A stretch of DNA of 35,899 bases, from the NCBI GenBank assembly GCA_046734795.1, contig JBKPRX010000129.1:1-35899 (forward strand), given 5' to 3'. Source of the DNA: JBKPRX01 sp046734795. Its GTDB lineage: Bacteria > Actinomycetota > Thermoleophilia > Gaiellales > Gaiellaceae. Shown in pieces: positions 23,581 through 31,537 of the stretch (position 1 is its first letter; every line of letters begins with the position of its first letter). The notes beneath the pieces are model-generated. The model searched no databases and was not told where the DNA came from. It worked only from the letters and a program-made list of their open reading frames with translations. The translations under genes and the position numbers were made by a program.

Positions 23581-24651
23581 ATGAAGCTTCGTGTCTCCAT
23601 TGCCGCTCTCTTCGCCTTGTGCGCGTTCGCGTCGCAGGCCTCGGCCGGGCCGGGCCTGATCCTCGGCGTCGACGACGACACCGCCCGCTGGATGGGAACC
23701 GCCGGCGCACTCGGCCCGGTCTACCGAGAGCTCGGGCTGAGAGCAGTGCGCGTGACGATCCAATGGAAGCCGGCTGAGGCGACGTTGGCGCCGAGCGAGC
23801 GAACGCAGCTCGACCGCGCGACCTACGCGACCTTCGGATTCCGGCTCGTCGTCGCGATCGACGGTCCCGCGGACCGTCCGCCGGCCGACACGACGTCGCG
23901 CACCCAGTACTGCAGCTACGTCGCGAGCATCCTCCGGCGCTACTCGGGCATCAACGACGTCGTCATCTGGACGGAGCCGAACTCGTCGACGTTCTGGCGA
24001 CCGCAAGCAGGTGCGCCTGCGGCGTACGAGCAGCTCCTGGCCACGTGTTACGACACGCTGCACGCTGTCCGGTCCCGCGTGAACGTGATCGCCGCGAGCG
24101 CCCCTCACCAGAACCCGGTCGCCTGGTATGCGGGTCTCGGTGCGGCCTATCGCGGCAGCGCGCGTTCCGCGCCGATCTTCGACACGGTCGGCCACAACGC
24201 GTATCCGGACAACTCGAACGAGTCGCCGCGCGCGAAGCACAAGAGCACGAACATCGACCAGGGCGACTACGACAAGTTCATGTCCGTCCTCGGCTCGGCC
24301 TTCGGCGGCACCGGCCAGCCGATCCCCGGCCAGAAGGGCGTCACGATCTGGTACATGGAGGACGGCTTCCAGTCGCAGATCAAGCAGGCGCGGCGGCTCT
24401 ATGTCGGCTCGGAGACCGACCGGAGCGCCGTTTCCGAGGAGCGCCAGGCCGAGCAGATCAAGGACGCGATCGAGCTTGCGTACTGCCAGCCGGCCGTCGG
24501 TGCCTGGTTCAACTTCGAGCTTCGTGACGAGACGCTGCTCGGTGGCTGGCAGTCCGGCCTTCTGCGCGCAGACTTCACCGCGAAGCCGGCGTTCTACGCG
24601 TTCCGTGACGCCGCGGTCGCGGTCACGAGGCGCACGATCAGCTGCGGCTGA
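23581..24651 (+). CDS. secreted glycoside-hydrolase-like TIM-barrel protein
   Basis: 356 residues from ATG 23581 with a signal peptide 'MKLRVSIAALFALCAFASQASA'. The mature part reads like a clan GH-A barrel (GH5/GH39-like). 'GLRAVRVTIQWKPAEA' is the strand-2 pattern. 'GINDVVIWTEPNSSTFWRP' carries the acid/base Glu132 after Thr/Asn-Glu-Pro, and 'VTIWYMEDGFQS' carries a candidate nucleophile Glu260 on strand 7. 'GHNAYPDN' matches the His/Tyr loop between them. It probably cleaves a polysaccharide outside the cell; the substrate is unknown. It is preceded by a 91-base gap with two hairpins and no clear SD, and it ends 20 bases before tilS. Confidence 0.75.
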   Translation: MKLRVSIAALFALCAFASQASAGPGLILGVDDDTARWMGTAGALGPVYRELGLRAVRVTIQWKPAEATLAPSERTQLDRATYATFGFRLVVAIDGPADRPPADTTSRTQYCSYVASILRRYSGINDVVIWTEPNSSTFWRPQAGAPAAYEQLLATCYDTLHAVRSRVNVIAASAPHQNPVAWYAGLGAAYRGSARSAPIFDTVGHNAYPDNSNESPRAKHKSTNIDQGDYDKFMSVLGSAFGGTGQPIPGQKGVTIWYMEDGFQSQIKQARRLYVGSETDRSAVSEERQAEQIKDAIELAYCQPAVGAWFNFELRDETLLGGWQSGLLRADFTAKPAFYAFRDAAVAVTRRTISCG

Positions 24652-24659
24652 GCCTCTGC

Positions 24660-24671
24660 GACAATTCGCGC
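24660..24671 (+). promoter_or_regulatory. leaderless promoter of tilS
   Basis: GACAAT (24660-24665), then TCGCGC, then the GTG at 24672. The spacing of 6 bases matches the pattern of other genes in the window; the first base deviates from T. Confidence 0.4.
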
Positions 24672-25640
24672 GTGGACGTGCTTGCGCGGATCGACGCGCA
24701 CATCCGGCGCTTCGAGCTCATCCGACCCGGCGGCGAGGTCCTCTGCCTCGTCTCCGGCGGCGCCGACTCGACGTGCCTCTGGCACGCCTTACGCGAGCTC
24801 GGCTATCGCGTCGACGCGCTCCATGTGAACCACAAGCTGCGCGGTGACGAGTCCGAGGAAGACGCCCGCTGGTGCAGGCGTGCACTCGGCGCGACGGTCG
24901 TCGAGCAGGACGGGCGAGGACTGACGGAAGCCGAGCTTCGGGCGCAGCGCTATTCGGTAGCGATCCGCCGGTTGCGCGCCACTGGGCATACGGCGTCGGA
25001 CCAGGTCGAGACGGTTCTGTTCCGCCTCGTCTCGAGCGGCCGCGCCACGGGTATCAAGCCGCGCCGCGAAGACGGCGTCGTCCGTCCGCTCTTGCCGCTG
25101 TGGCGTGCGGAGACCGAGGAGTACTGCTGCGCGCACGGGCTCGAGTTCCGCAACGACTCGTCGAACGCGTCCACGAAGCGCGGCCTGATCCGCGACGAGA
25201 TCCTGCCGCTCCTTCGGCAGCTGCATCCGGCTGCGGACGAGAACTTGCTGCGCGCACTCGACAACCGGCGCGAGCTGCCGCATCCGCTGGCGGAGCTCCT
25301 CGACTCGGAGGTTGGTTCGAAGCGCGTCGACCTCGGCGGCGGCGTCCAGGCCGTGCGCGAGTACGACCGCGTCTGGCTCGAGCGGAGTGCCGTCGACCTC
25401 GACGGCGAGGTGCGCTGGGGCGAGTGGACGATTCGCTCCGATCGGCGGGGCCTTAGGGTACGAGCCTGGCGGCCCGGCGACCGGCTCGCGGGCCGAACGA
25501 AGAAGATCCAAGACGTGTTCGTCGACGCGAAGATCCCCCGCTCGGAGCGTGAGGCGTGGCCTCTCGTCGTTCGCGGCGACGAGGTCGTCGCCGTTCCGGG
25601 TGTCGTCGAAGCCGACGGAGTCCAGGCGGTGCGCGGGTGA
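24672..25640 (+). CDS. tilS: tRNA(Ile)-lysidine synthase
   Basis: 322 residues from GTG 24672. The N-type ATP pyrophosphatase PP-loop 'LVSGGADSTCLWHAL' (SGGADST at 28-34) is followed by 'VDALHVNHKLRG', 'HTASDQVETVLFRLVSSGRATG', 'RPLLPLWRAETEEYC' and 'FRNDSSNASTKRGLIRDEILPLL', all TilS signatures. The C-terminal part ends in 'LRVRAWRPGDRL....KKIQDVFVDAKIPRSEREAWPLVV', the TilS C-terminal substrate-binding module. The enzyme converts C34 of tRNA-Ile(CAU) to lysidine so that it reads AUA. It is the first gene of tilS-hpt(-ftsH), with the stop overlapping the hpt start as GTGA. Confidence 0.95.
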   Translation: MDVLARIDAHIRRFELIRPGGEVLCLVSGGADSTCLWHALRELGYRVDALHVNHKLRGDESEEDARWCRRALGATVVEQDGRGLTEAELRAQRYSVAIRRLRATGHTASDQVETVLFRLVSSGRATGIKPRREDGVVRPLLPLWRAETEEYCCAHGLEFRNDSSNASTKRGLIRDEILPLLRQLHPAADENLLRALDNRRELPHPLAELLDSEVGSKRVDLGGGVQAVREYDRVWLERSAVDLDGEVRWGEWTIRSDRRGLRVRAWRPGDRLAGRTKKIQDVFVDAKIPRSEREAWPLVVRGDEVVAVPGVVEADGVQAVRG

Positions 25641-26182
25641 GCCAGACCGAGCTCTACGCAGGCGTCGGCGAGGTGTTGATCGAAGAGGACGCACTGCAGC
25701 GCCGTGTGAACGAGCTCGGTGACGAGATCTCGAGCGACTACGCCGGCCGCGACCTGCTGCTCGTCGGCGTCCTGAAGGGCGCCGTGTTCTTCATGTCCGA
25801 CCTCATGCGCCGGCTGACGATTCCGTGCGAGATCGACTTCATGGCGATCTCGAGCTACGGCGCGGGCACCGACTCTTCGGGCGTCGTGCGGATTCTGAAG
25901 GACCTCGACATCAACATCGAAGGCCGCGAAGTCCTCGTCGTCGAGGACATCATCGACTCCGGTCTGACGCTCTCGTACTTGATTCGGAACCTCGAGGCTC
26001 GGCAGCCGGCGTCGCTCGAGATCTGCGCTCTACTGACGAAGCCGAGCCGACGCGAGATCGACGTTCCCGTCCGCTACGTCGGCTTCGAGATCCCGAACCG
26101 CTTCGTCGTCGGCTACGGCCTCGATTTCGCCGAGCGGTACCGGAACTTGCCATACGTCGGCGTTCTCCTCGACGAGAGCTGA
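25637..26182 (+). CDS. hpt: hypoxanthine phosphoribosyltransferase
   Basis: 181 residues from GTG 25637, overlapping the tilS stop by 4 bases. The PRTase motif is 'REVLVVEDIIDSGLTLSYLIRNL' (PRPP-binding EDIIDSG). Other family parts: 'LLLVGVLKGAVFFMSDLMRRL', the flexible-loop 'SSYGAGTDSSGVVRILKDLD', and the purine-binding 'VRYVGFEIPNRFVVGYGLDFAERYRNLPYVGVL'. It makes IMP/GMP from hypoxanthine/guanine and PRPP. The tilS-hpt-ftsH order is a conserved cluster in Gram-positive bacteria. Together with deoD in this window it covers purine salvage. Confidence 0.95.
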   Translation: MSQTELYAGVGEVLIEEDALQRRVNELGDEISSDYAGRDLLLVGVLKGAVFFMSDLMRRLTIPCEIDFMAISSYGAGTDSSGVVRILKDLDINIEGREVLVVEDIIDSGLTLSYLIRNLEARQPASLEICALLTKPSRREIDVPVRYVGFEIPNRFVVGYGLDFAERYRNLPYVGVLLDES

Positions 26183-26297
26183 CGCTTCAAGCAGGGCGCA
26201 GCCGGACAGAGCCGAAATTGCCCCTATAGGACTGCGCCTCCAGGCCCGAAAGAAGGGTTTACAGGAGGCCTGGTGGTACCCTGGCCGCGAGAACGCC
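26183..26297 (+). promoter_or_regulatory. ftsH leader with hairpin and candidate promoters
   Basis: Within 115 bases there are two -10-like hexamers, TATAGG (26225-26230) and TACCCT (26277-26282). An inverted repeat CCAGGCC (26240-26246) / GGCCTGG (26267-26273) has a 20-base loop. A strong Shine-Dalgarno AGGAGG (26263-26268) overlaps the right arm but lies 29 bases from the ftsH start, too far to serve it directly. Confidence 0.45.
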
Positions 26298-26305
26298 GTG
26301 AATAG
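26273..26305 (+). CDS. candidate 10-codon leader ORF overlapping ftsH start
   Basis: GTG at 26273 lies 4 bases after AGGAGG and opens a 10-codon frame ending at TAG 26303-26305, five bases past the first codon of ftsH. Its peptide is short and Arg/Pro-rich. Because ftsH has only a weak GAGAA site of its own, translation of this ORF could deliver ribosomes to the ftsH GTG by coupling. The start is inferred; no homology is possible at this length. Confidence 0.35.
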   Translation: MVPWPRERRE

Positions 26306-28262
26306 ATTCTTCCGTAGCGCCCTCTTCCCCCTGCTGATCATCGCGGCGCTCGTCTGGCTGGCCCTGCAGACGCTCGGCAGCCACGGACCGAAGACGGAGA
26401 AGAAGACGCTCTCCGAGCTGATCGGGATCGTCAACACGGATCCGGCCTCGATCAGCAACGTCGTTTTCACGCCGAACAAGCAAGAGATCGCAGCGACGAT
26501 CGAGAACGGCGGCTCGGAGAAAAAGGTCGTGGTCCACTGGCCGACCGATCAGTCGCAGTTCTCCTTCCAGAAGCTCCTTCAGGACAAGCAGGTCAACTTC
26601 GACTCGAAGGGCGTCGGCACGTCGCCGTGGTGGTCGATCCTGACGTCGCTCCTGCCGTTCGTGTTGCTCTTCGGCTTCTGGATCTTCCTGATGAACCAGG
26701 TGCAGGGCGGGGGCTCGAAGGTGATGAGCTTCGGCAAGTCGCGCGCGAAGCGGATGACGCCGGACTCGCCGAAGATCGGCTTCAAGGACGTCGCCGGCGT
26801 CGACGAGGCTGTCGAAGAGCTTCAGGAGATCAAGGAGTTCCTCGAGAACCCGAAGAAGTTCCAGGCGCTCGGCGCGCGGATCCCGAAGGGCGTTCTGCTC
26901 TACGGGCCGCCCGGAACCGGTAAGACGCTGCTCGCTCGCGCGGTCGCGGGTGAGGCGGGCGTTCCGTTCTTCTCGATCTCGGGTTCCGACTTCGTCGAGA
27001 TGTTTGTCGGCGTCGGCGCGTCTCGGGTGCGCGACCTCTTCGAGCAGGCGAAGCAAGCGGCGCCGTGCATCGTCTTCATGGACGAGATCGACGCCGTCGG
27101 CCGCCACCGCGGCGCAGGTCTCGGCGGCGGTCACGACGAGCGCGAGCAGACACTCAATCAGCTCCTCGTCGAGATGGACGGCTTCGAGCTGAAGGACAAC
27201 ATCATCCTCATCGCCGCCACGAACCGGCCCGACATTCTCGACCCGGCGCTGCTGCGACCGGGCCGCTTCGATCGTCAGATCGTCGTCGATCGCCCGGACC
27301 GCATCGGCCGGCGCAGGATCCTCGAGGTTCACTCGAAGGGCAAGCCGCTCGCGCCCGAGATCGACCTCGACACGCTCGCAGCGGGCACGCCCGGCTTCAC
27401 CGGCGCCGACCTTGCGAACCTCGTGAATGAGGCTGCGCTTCTTGCCGCACGCCGCGGCAAGAAGGTGATCGAGCAGGAGGAGCTCGAGGAAGGGATCATG
27501 CGCGTGATCGCAGGTCCCGAGAAGCGCACTCGCCTCATGTCAGAAGAGGAGCGCAAGATCACCGCGTACCACGAGATGGGACACGCGCTCGTCGGCCACT
27601 ATCTCGAGCACACCGAAGAGGTGCACAAGATCTCGATCGTCGGTCGCGGCCAAGCGCTCGGCTACACGATCTCGCTGCCGCGTGAGGATCGGTACCTCAC
27701 GACGAAGGCGACACTCATGCACCAGATGGCCGCGATGCTCGGCGGTCGCGCCGCGGAGGAGCTCGTCTTCCACGAGGTCACGACCGGCGCCGCGAACGAC
27801 ATCGAGAAGGTCACACACACGGCGAAGCAGATGATCATGCGGTTCGGCATGAGCGAAAAGCTCGGCCCGCGCGTGCTCGGCCGCAATCACGACATGCCGT
27901 TCCTCGGCCGCGAGATGGGCAACGAGCCCGACTATTCCGAGGAGATCGCGCGCGAGATCGACGACGAGATCCGCCGCGTGATCGAGGACGCGCACGAGAC
28001 GGCCTTGCGGGTTCTCCGCGACCACATCGACCAGCTCCACCAGATCTCGGCGATCCTCATCGAGCGCGAGACGATTGACAAGGATCAGTTCGAGCGACTC
28101 GTCGCCGGCGAGCCCGAAGACTCCGTGTTCGCAGAGGAGCCGAAGGGCGAGGCCGAAGAGACGCCCGCGGAAGAGCCGAAGCGCCAGCCGGCGCCGAAGC
28201 CGCGGCCGTTCCCGCTCCCGGGCGCCACCATGCAGAGCCCGGATCCAGAGCCCTCTTCGTAA
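26298..28262 (+). CDS. ftsH: ATP-dependent zinc metalloprotease FtsH
   Basis: 654 residues from GTG 26298. Two membrane helices (about 7-27 and 112-134) flank a small extracytoplasmic domain. The AAA+ domain has Walker A 'GPPGTGKT' (203-210), Walker B 'IVFMDEIDAVG' (257-267) and the second region of homology 'ATNRPDILDPALLRPGRFDRQ'. The M41 protease domain has 'HEMGH' (425-429), where the usual middle residue is Ala or Gly, and the third zinc ligand region 'TTGAANDIEKVT'. The tail is Pro/Glu-rich and probably disordered. The hexamer degrades membrane and regulatory proteins. Position after tilS-hpt is conserved. The start lacks a well-placed SD and may depend on the overlapping short ORF. Confidence 0.96.
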   Translation: MNRFFRSALFPLLIIAALVWLALQTLGSHGPKTEKKTLSELIGIVNTDPASISNVVFTPNKQEIAATIENGGSEKKVVVHWPTDQSQFSFQKLLQDKQVNFDSKGVGTSPWWSILTSLLPFVLLFGFWIFLMNQVQGGGSKVMSFGKSRAKRMTPDSPKIGFKDVAGVDEAVEELQEIKEFLENPKKFQALGARIPKGVLLYGPPGTGKTLLARAVAGEAGVPFFSISGSDFVEMFVGVGASRVRDLFEQAKQAAPCIVFMDEIDAVGRHRGAGLGGGHDEREQTLNQLLVEMDGFELKDNIILIAATNRPDILDPALLRPGRFDRQIVVDRPDRIGRRRILEVHSKGKPLAPEIDLDTLAAGTPGFTGADLANLVNEAALLAARRGKKVIEQEELEEGIMRVIAGPEKRTRLMSEEERKITAYHEMGHALVGHYLEHTEEVHKISIVGRGQALGYTISLPREDRYLTTKATLMHQMAAMLGGRAAEELVFHEVTTGAANDIEKVTHTAKQMIMRFGMSEKLGPRVLGRNHDMPFLGREMGNEPDYSEEIAREIDDEIRRVIEDAHETALRVLRDHIDQLHQISAILIERETIDKDQFERLVAGEPEDSVFAEEPKGEAEETPAEEPKRQPAPKPRPFPLPGATMQSPDPEPSS

Positions 28263-28276
28263 AACTCGGCGCCCGC

Positions 28277-29084
28277 GTGCGCGTGCGCGCAGCGATCGGA
28301 CTCATCGGCATCGCGTTCGGGATCGTTGCTCTATGGCCTGCGAATCTCCGACTAACGGCGCTGGATCCTCACGAGGCGGTTGGTCTGTTTCTGTTCCTCG
28401 AAGGCGATAGTTACTGGCATTCCGAGGCCCTGGGACAGGTTCTGCTTAGCCTGCTCGTCCTCGCCGCTCTGCTCGTCGTCGCAGCTCTGCTGCTTCGGCG
28501 ACCAGCGCTGTTGACGGCCGCGGGTCTCGCGACCGCCGTCGGCGTTCGGCGCATACCTTGTCGTGCCGGCAGACGTGCAAGTGTTCGGCGTGGCTGATCC
28601 TAGTCTCGGGTACCGCGTTGCGCTTCGCGTAGGAAGTTGGCTCTCGCTCGGCACCTTGGTCGGCGTCCTGGCCCTTGCGCGACCGACGCGCGGGCAGAGA
28701 AACGCGGGCGCGACGACTCTGGCGCTTGCAGGTGGCGTGGCGGCCGTCGCTGGAATCTGGCTCCAAGTCGGTCGGATCGGAGGGACCTACTGGGACGGCC
28801 TGACGATCGATTCGCACGGAACCGCCGTAGTGCTCCTCGTCTTCGGCGCCGCGGCGACGGTCTTTCTCGCGTTTGCCTGGCCGTGACGCAACGAGCTTGC
28901 CGCGGTGCTCCTCGGCTGCGCGCTGTACGTGCCGCTCACCTCCTGGGACCAAGCCGGCGACCTTCGGGAAGGCGCGTGGTTGACGCTCGGCGGCTCCGTC
29001 CTCCTCTGTTTCGCTGCGTGGGCGAGCAGGGGTGGTCGCGATCTCGGCGAAATCGCCGGCGATGGCGAACTTGCATCGGCCTGA
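28277..29084 (+). pseudogene. decayed polytopic membrane protein gene (frameshift and in-frame stop)
   Basis: The frame opens at GTG 28277 ('RVRAAIGLIGIAFGIVALWPANLRL') and runs as a membrane protein to about 28543. Homologous-looking sequence then continues one base out of frame ('AFGAYLVVPADVQVFGVADP'), showing a one-base insertion or two-base deletion. The second frame reaches 'VFLAFAWP', meets TGA at 28884-28886, and continues in the same frame as 'RNELAAVLLGCALYVPLTSWDQ' to a stop at 29082-29084. The rejoined protein would have about 265 residues. Its 'GSWLSLG', 'GIWLQVGRIGGTYWDGL' and final helices resemble those of the intact gene at 29554, so it is a paralogue that has decayed. The end overlaps the cupin start. 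Confidence 0.75.
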
Positions 29085-29544
29085 ATTCGACGAGAACCGC
29101 GGCGACCACGAAGGCTTTCGCGCGCGCCGCGCTCGCATCGGCTACCAGGTGCGATCGGAACGGATCGGTGCGAGCCTTTGGGAAGTTCCGCCCGGCGAGG
29201 CCGCGTATCCCTACCACTACCACCTCGGCGAAGAGGAGCTCCTGATCGTCCTCGCCGGCTCGCCGAGCCTACGGACGCCGTCGGGCTGGCGTGACCTCCA
29301 GCAGGGCGAGATCGTCTCGTTCCCGCGCGGCGAGGACGGCGCGCACCAACTCGTCAACCGCACCGCCGACACCGTTCGCTTCCTCGCCGTGAGCACGAAC
29401 GCCGAGCCGGACATCGTCTTCTATCCAGACTCAGAGAAGGTCGCAGCGGTCGAGCGTCTCGCGCATGGAACCGGTTACTCCGGGATCTTCCGTCTTACCG
29501 ACGCCGTCGACTACTGGGACGGCGAGCGCGCGCCGGCAGGTTAG
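29062..29544 (+). CDS. cupin domain protein
   Basis: 160 residues from ATG 29062, inside the tail of the preceding pseudogene. Cupin motif 1 is 'YPYHYHLGEEELLIVLAGSPSLRTPSG' with metal ligands His52, His54 and Glu58 or Glu59. Motif 2 is 'GEIVSFPRGEDGAHQLVN', with His95. The opening 'RPEFDENRGDHEGFRARRARIGYQ' and the closing 'VDYWDGE' are typical of a small group of single-domain cupins annotated as possible sugar-binding or dioxygenase-like proteins. The metal site is complete, so it likely binds a divalent metal, but the reaction is unknown. It is separated by 9 bases from the next membrane protein gene, which has its own promoter box. Confidence 0.85.
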   Translation: MANLHRPEFDENRGDHEGFRARRARIGYQVRSERIGASLWEVPPGEAAYPYHYHLGEEELLIVLAGSPSLRTPSGWRDLQQGEIVSFPRGEDGAHQLVNRTADTVRFLAVSTNAEPDIVFYPDSEKVAAVERLAHGTGYSGIFRLTDAVDYWDGERAPAG

Positions 29545-29553
29545 GCTCTCGCG
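29542..29553 (+). promoter_or_regulatory. leaderless promoter of membrane protein gene
   Basis: TAGGCT (29542-29547) overlaps the cupin stop codon region and is followed by CTCGCG and the ATG at 29554. The hexamer is identical to those of coaX and clpC. Confidence 0.55.
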
Positions 29554-30345
29554 ATGACCGGCGAGACGTGGGCACGGGTCGTCGCCGCTGCGGGAATGGT
29601 CTGCGGAATCGCGGCGGTCTTCCTGAGCGGCAACATCATTCCGACGACCTTCTTCGACGACGGGACGCTCGCCACTCTTCTGCTCGTGCTGGAAGGCGTT
29701 GCGCTCGTTCTGCTCGTGATCGCGCAGCGGACCGGGCGTCGCAGCTTCGACCTCGCCGCGGCGACGGCAGCTTCGATTGCGCTCGGCGTCTTTCTCTTCG
29801 GGCCGATCCGCGCCGTCGCAAACGGCAAGGACGAGTTCGGGTTCCAGTCGATGGGCCTCGCGTCCTGGCTCGGCGTCGCGTCCGCGCTCGGCCCGCTCGC
29901 GCTCCTCTCGCTGCCGCCCGGGCCACCGCCGAAGGTGCGCTGGGGTCTGCGCACGACCGGTCGCGTCGTCACCGTCCTCGGCGCGGCCCTCGTGATCGGC
30001 GGCATCTGGCCCGACTCGATCCTGAGGGAGGCGAGCTACTGGGACATCTCGCTGCTCCAGCCGTTCACGCACAACCACAACCTCGGGATCACGTTTCTGA
30101 TCATCGCGGTGCTCGTCACCGTGCTGACCTTCGTCGCGCCTGCGCGTAATGCGTCGCTCGCCTCGGACTCGGCGGTCGTCCTCGCTGCGATTGCGCTCGG
30201 CCTCACGTTGTGGGCGCCTGCGCTCTTTGCGTTCACGGGCTTCGCTGCAATGCAGGTCGGCGGCTGGATCGCGCTCGCCGGAGCTGCCGTGCTCCTCTGC
30301 GGCGCCGTGCTCGCACGCGGCACGCTTCGTCTCGGGCGCGGCTAG
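29554..30345 (+). CDS. polytopic membrane protein of unknown function
   Basis: 263 residues with about 8 hydrophobic helices and no recognised domain. Between helices there are polar loops such as 'NGKDEFGFQSMGLASWLG' and 'GIWPDSILREASYWDISLLQPFTHNHNLG'. The conserved 'YWD' and 'GIW' positions are shared with the decayed gene at 28277-29084, so the two look like diverged duplicates. There are no transporter signature motifs. It lies between the cupin gene and folP, and the promoter box TAGGCT with 6-base spacing is directly upstream. A function related to the cupin is possible only by adjacency. Confidence 0.75.
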   Translation: MTGETWARVVAAAGMVCGIAAVFLSGNIIPTTFFDDGTLATLLLVLEGVALVLLVIAQRTGRRSFDLAAATAASIALGVFLFGPIRAVANGKDEFGFQSMGLASWLGVASALGPLALLSLPPGPPPKVRWGLRTTGRVVTVLGAALVIGGIWPDSILREASYWDISLLQPFTHNHNLGITFLIIAVLVTVLTFVAPARNASLASDSAVVLAAIALGLTLWAPALFAFTGFAAMQVGGWIALAGAAVLLCGAVLARGTLRLGRG

Positions 30346-30358
30346 GCGCCGCCACGCC

Positions 30359-30371
30359 TACATTTCGCGGG
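30359..30371 (+). promoter_or_regulatory. leaderless promoter of folP-folB-folK
   Basis: TACATT (30359-30364), then 7 bases, then the GTG at 30372. It would drive the three coupled folate genes. There is no SD before the GTG. Confidence 0.55.
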
Positions 30372-31190
30372 GTGAGGTCGCCGCTCGAACAGCGCTTCCC
30401 GCGTCCGTCGGTGATGGGCGTCGTCAACGTGACGCCGGATTCGTTCTCGGACGGCGGCCTGCACTTCGACCCCGTGGATGCAGTCGTCGCGGCGCGCCGC
30501 GCAATCGATGAGGGTGCGGCGATCGTCGACATCGGGGGCGAGTCGACGCGGCCCGGCGCGGAGCCGGTGAGCGTCGACGAAGAGCTGCGGCGCGTCGTGC
30601 CGGTTCTCGAGGAGCTCGAGGATGTTGCGACGTCGATCGACACGGCGAAGGCCGAGGTGGCGCGCCGTGCGCTTGCGCTCGGCGCGGAGCTCGTCAACGA
30701 CGTCACAGCTCTACGCGGCGATGCCGCGCTCGCGGAAGTCGTCGCGGAGGCCGGCGCATGCGTCTGCCTCATGCACATGCAGGGGACACCGCGGACGATG
30801 CAGGCGCAGCCGCGCTACGACGACGTCGTGGCGGAAGTAGTCTCGTTCCTCGAGAAACGGCTCGAGTTTGCGATCTCGGCGGGGATCCGCGAAGACCGCA
30901 TCTGCCTCGATCCCGGCATCGGCTTCGGCAAGACCGTGGAGCAGAACTTCGAGCTCGTCCGCCGCCTAGACGTCTTGCTCGAGCTCGGCCGTCCGGTGCT
31001 CGTCGGGTTCTCGCGCAAGAGCTCGCTCGGGCGCATCCTCGGCGATCCGAAGGCCACGACCGGGCCGCTGAGCGCGAGCGTCGCCGCGGCGGTCGCGGCG
31101 TACGAGCGCGGCGCGACGATTCTCCGCGTGCACGACGTGCGCGAGCACGTGGAGGCGCTCGCAGTGGCGCAAGCAGTCGTCGGCGCATGA
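30372..31190 (+). CDS. folP: dihydropteroate synthase
   Basis: 272 residues from GTG 30372. Signatures: 'VMGVVNVTPDSFSDGG' near the N-terminus (pterin/PPi site), 'EGAAIVDIGGESTRPGAEPVSVDEELRRVVPVL', 'LVNDVTALRGD', 'VCLMHMQGTPRTMQ', 'ICLDPGIGFGKTVEQNFELVRRL' and 'VGFSRKSSLG'. It condenses p-aminobenzoate with 6-hydroxymethyl-7,8-dihydropterin diphosphate to dihydropteroate. It is a normal-length DHPS. Its TGA overlaps the ATG of folB. In many actinobacteria folE lies between ftsH and folP; here that position holds the pseudogene-cupin-membrane protein block. Confidence 0.95.
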   Translation: MRSPLEQRFPRPSVMGVVNVTPDSFSDGGLHFDPVDAVVAARRAIDEGAAIVDIGGESTRPGAEPVSVDEELRRVVPVLEELEDVATSIDTAKAEVARRALALGAELVNDVTALRGDAALAEVVAEAGACVCLMHMQGTPRTMQAQPRYDDVVAEVVSFLEKRLEFAISAGIREDRICLDPGIGFGKTVEQNFELVRRLDVLLELGRPVLVGFSRKSSLGRILGDPKATTGPLSASVAAAVAAYERGATILRVHDVREHVEALAVAQAVVGA

Positions 31191-31537
31191 TCGTCGAGCT
31201 CACCGGACTGCGGATCTTCGGCCATCACGGCGCGTACGAAGAGGAGCGCGAGCGCGGACAAGACTTCCTCTTCGATGTCGAGCTCGATGTCGGCGAGCGC
31301 GGATCGAACGACGTGCTCGCGGACGCAGTCGACTACTCCGATGTCGCGCGGTGCGTGCACGAGATCTCGGAAGCGCGGCAGTTCAATTTGCTGGAAGCGC
31401 TCGCCGGGACGGTTGCCGACGAGCTGATGCGACGGTTCAAGCCGGCTCGCGTCGTCGTGCGCGTGCGTAAGCCCTCGGTTGCACCGGCCGGCTTCGGCGT
31501 CGAGCACGCCGCGGTAACGGTGCTGCGCTCGCAGTGA
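31187..31537 (+). CDS. folB: dihydroneopterin aldolase
   Basis: 116 residues from ATG 31187 with a 4-base overlap with folP (ATGA). 'IVELTGLRIFGHHGAYEEERERGQDFLFDVELDV' is the FolB opening with the catalytic Glu, 'DAVDYSDVARCVHEIS' gives the conserved Tyr region, and 'NLLEALAGTVADELMRRF' and 'VRVRKPSVAPAGFGVEHAAVTVLR' complete the domain with the Lys near the active site. The octameric enzyme converts dihydroneopterin to 6-hydroxymethyl-dihydropterin plus glycolaldehyde. It ends in a 4-base GTGA overlap with folK, so folP-folB-folK are translationally coupled. Confidence 0.95.
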   Translation: MIVELTGLRIFGHHGAYEEERERGQDFLFDVELDVGERGSNDVLADAVDYSDVARCVHEISEARQFNLLEALAGTVADELMRRFKPARVVVRVRKPSVAPAGFGVEHAAVTVLRSQ

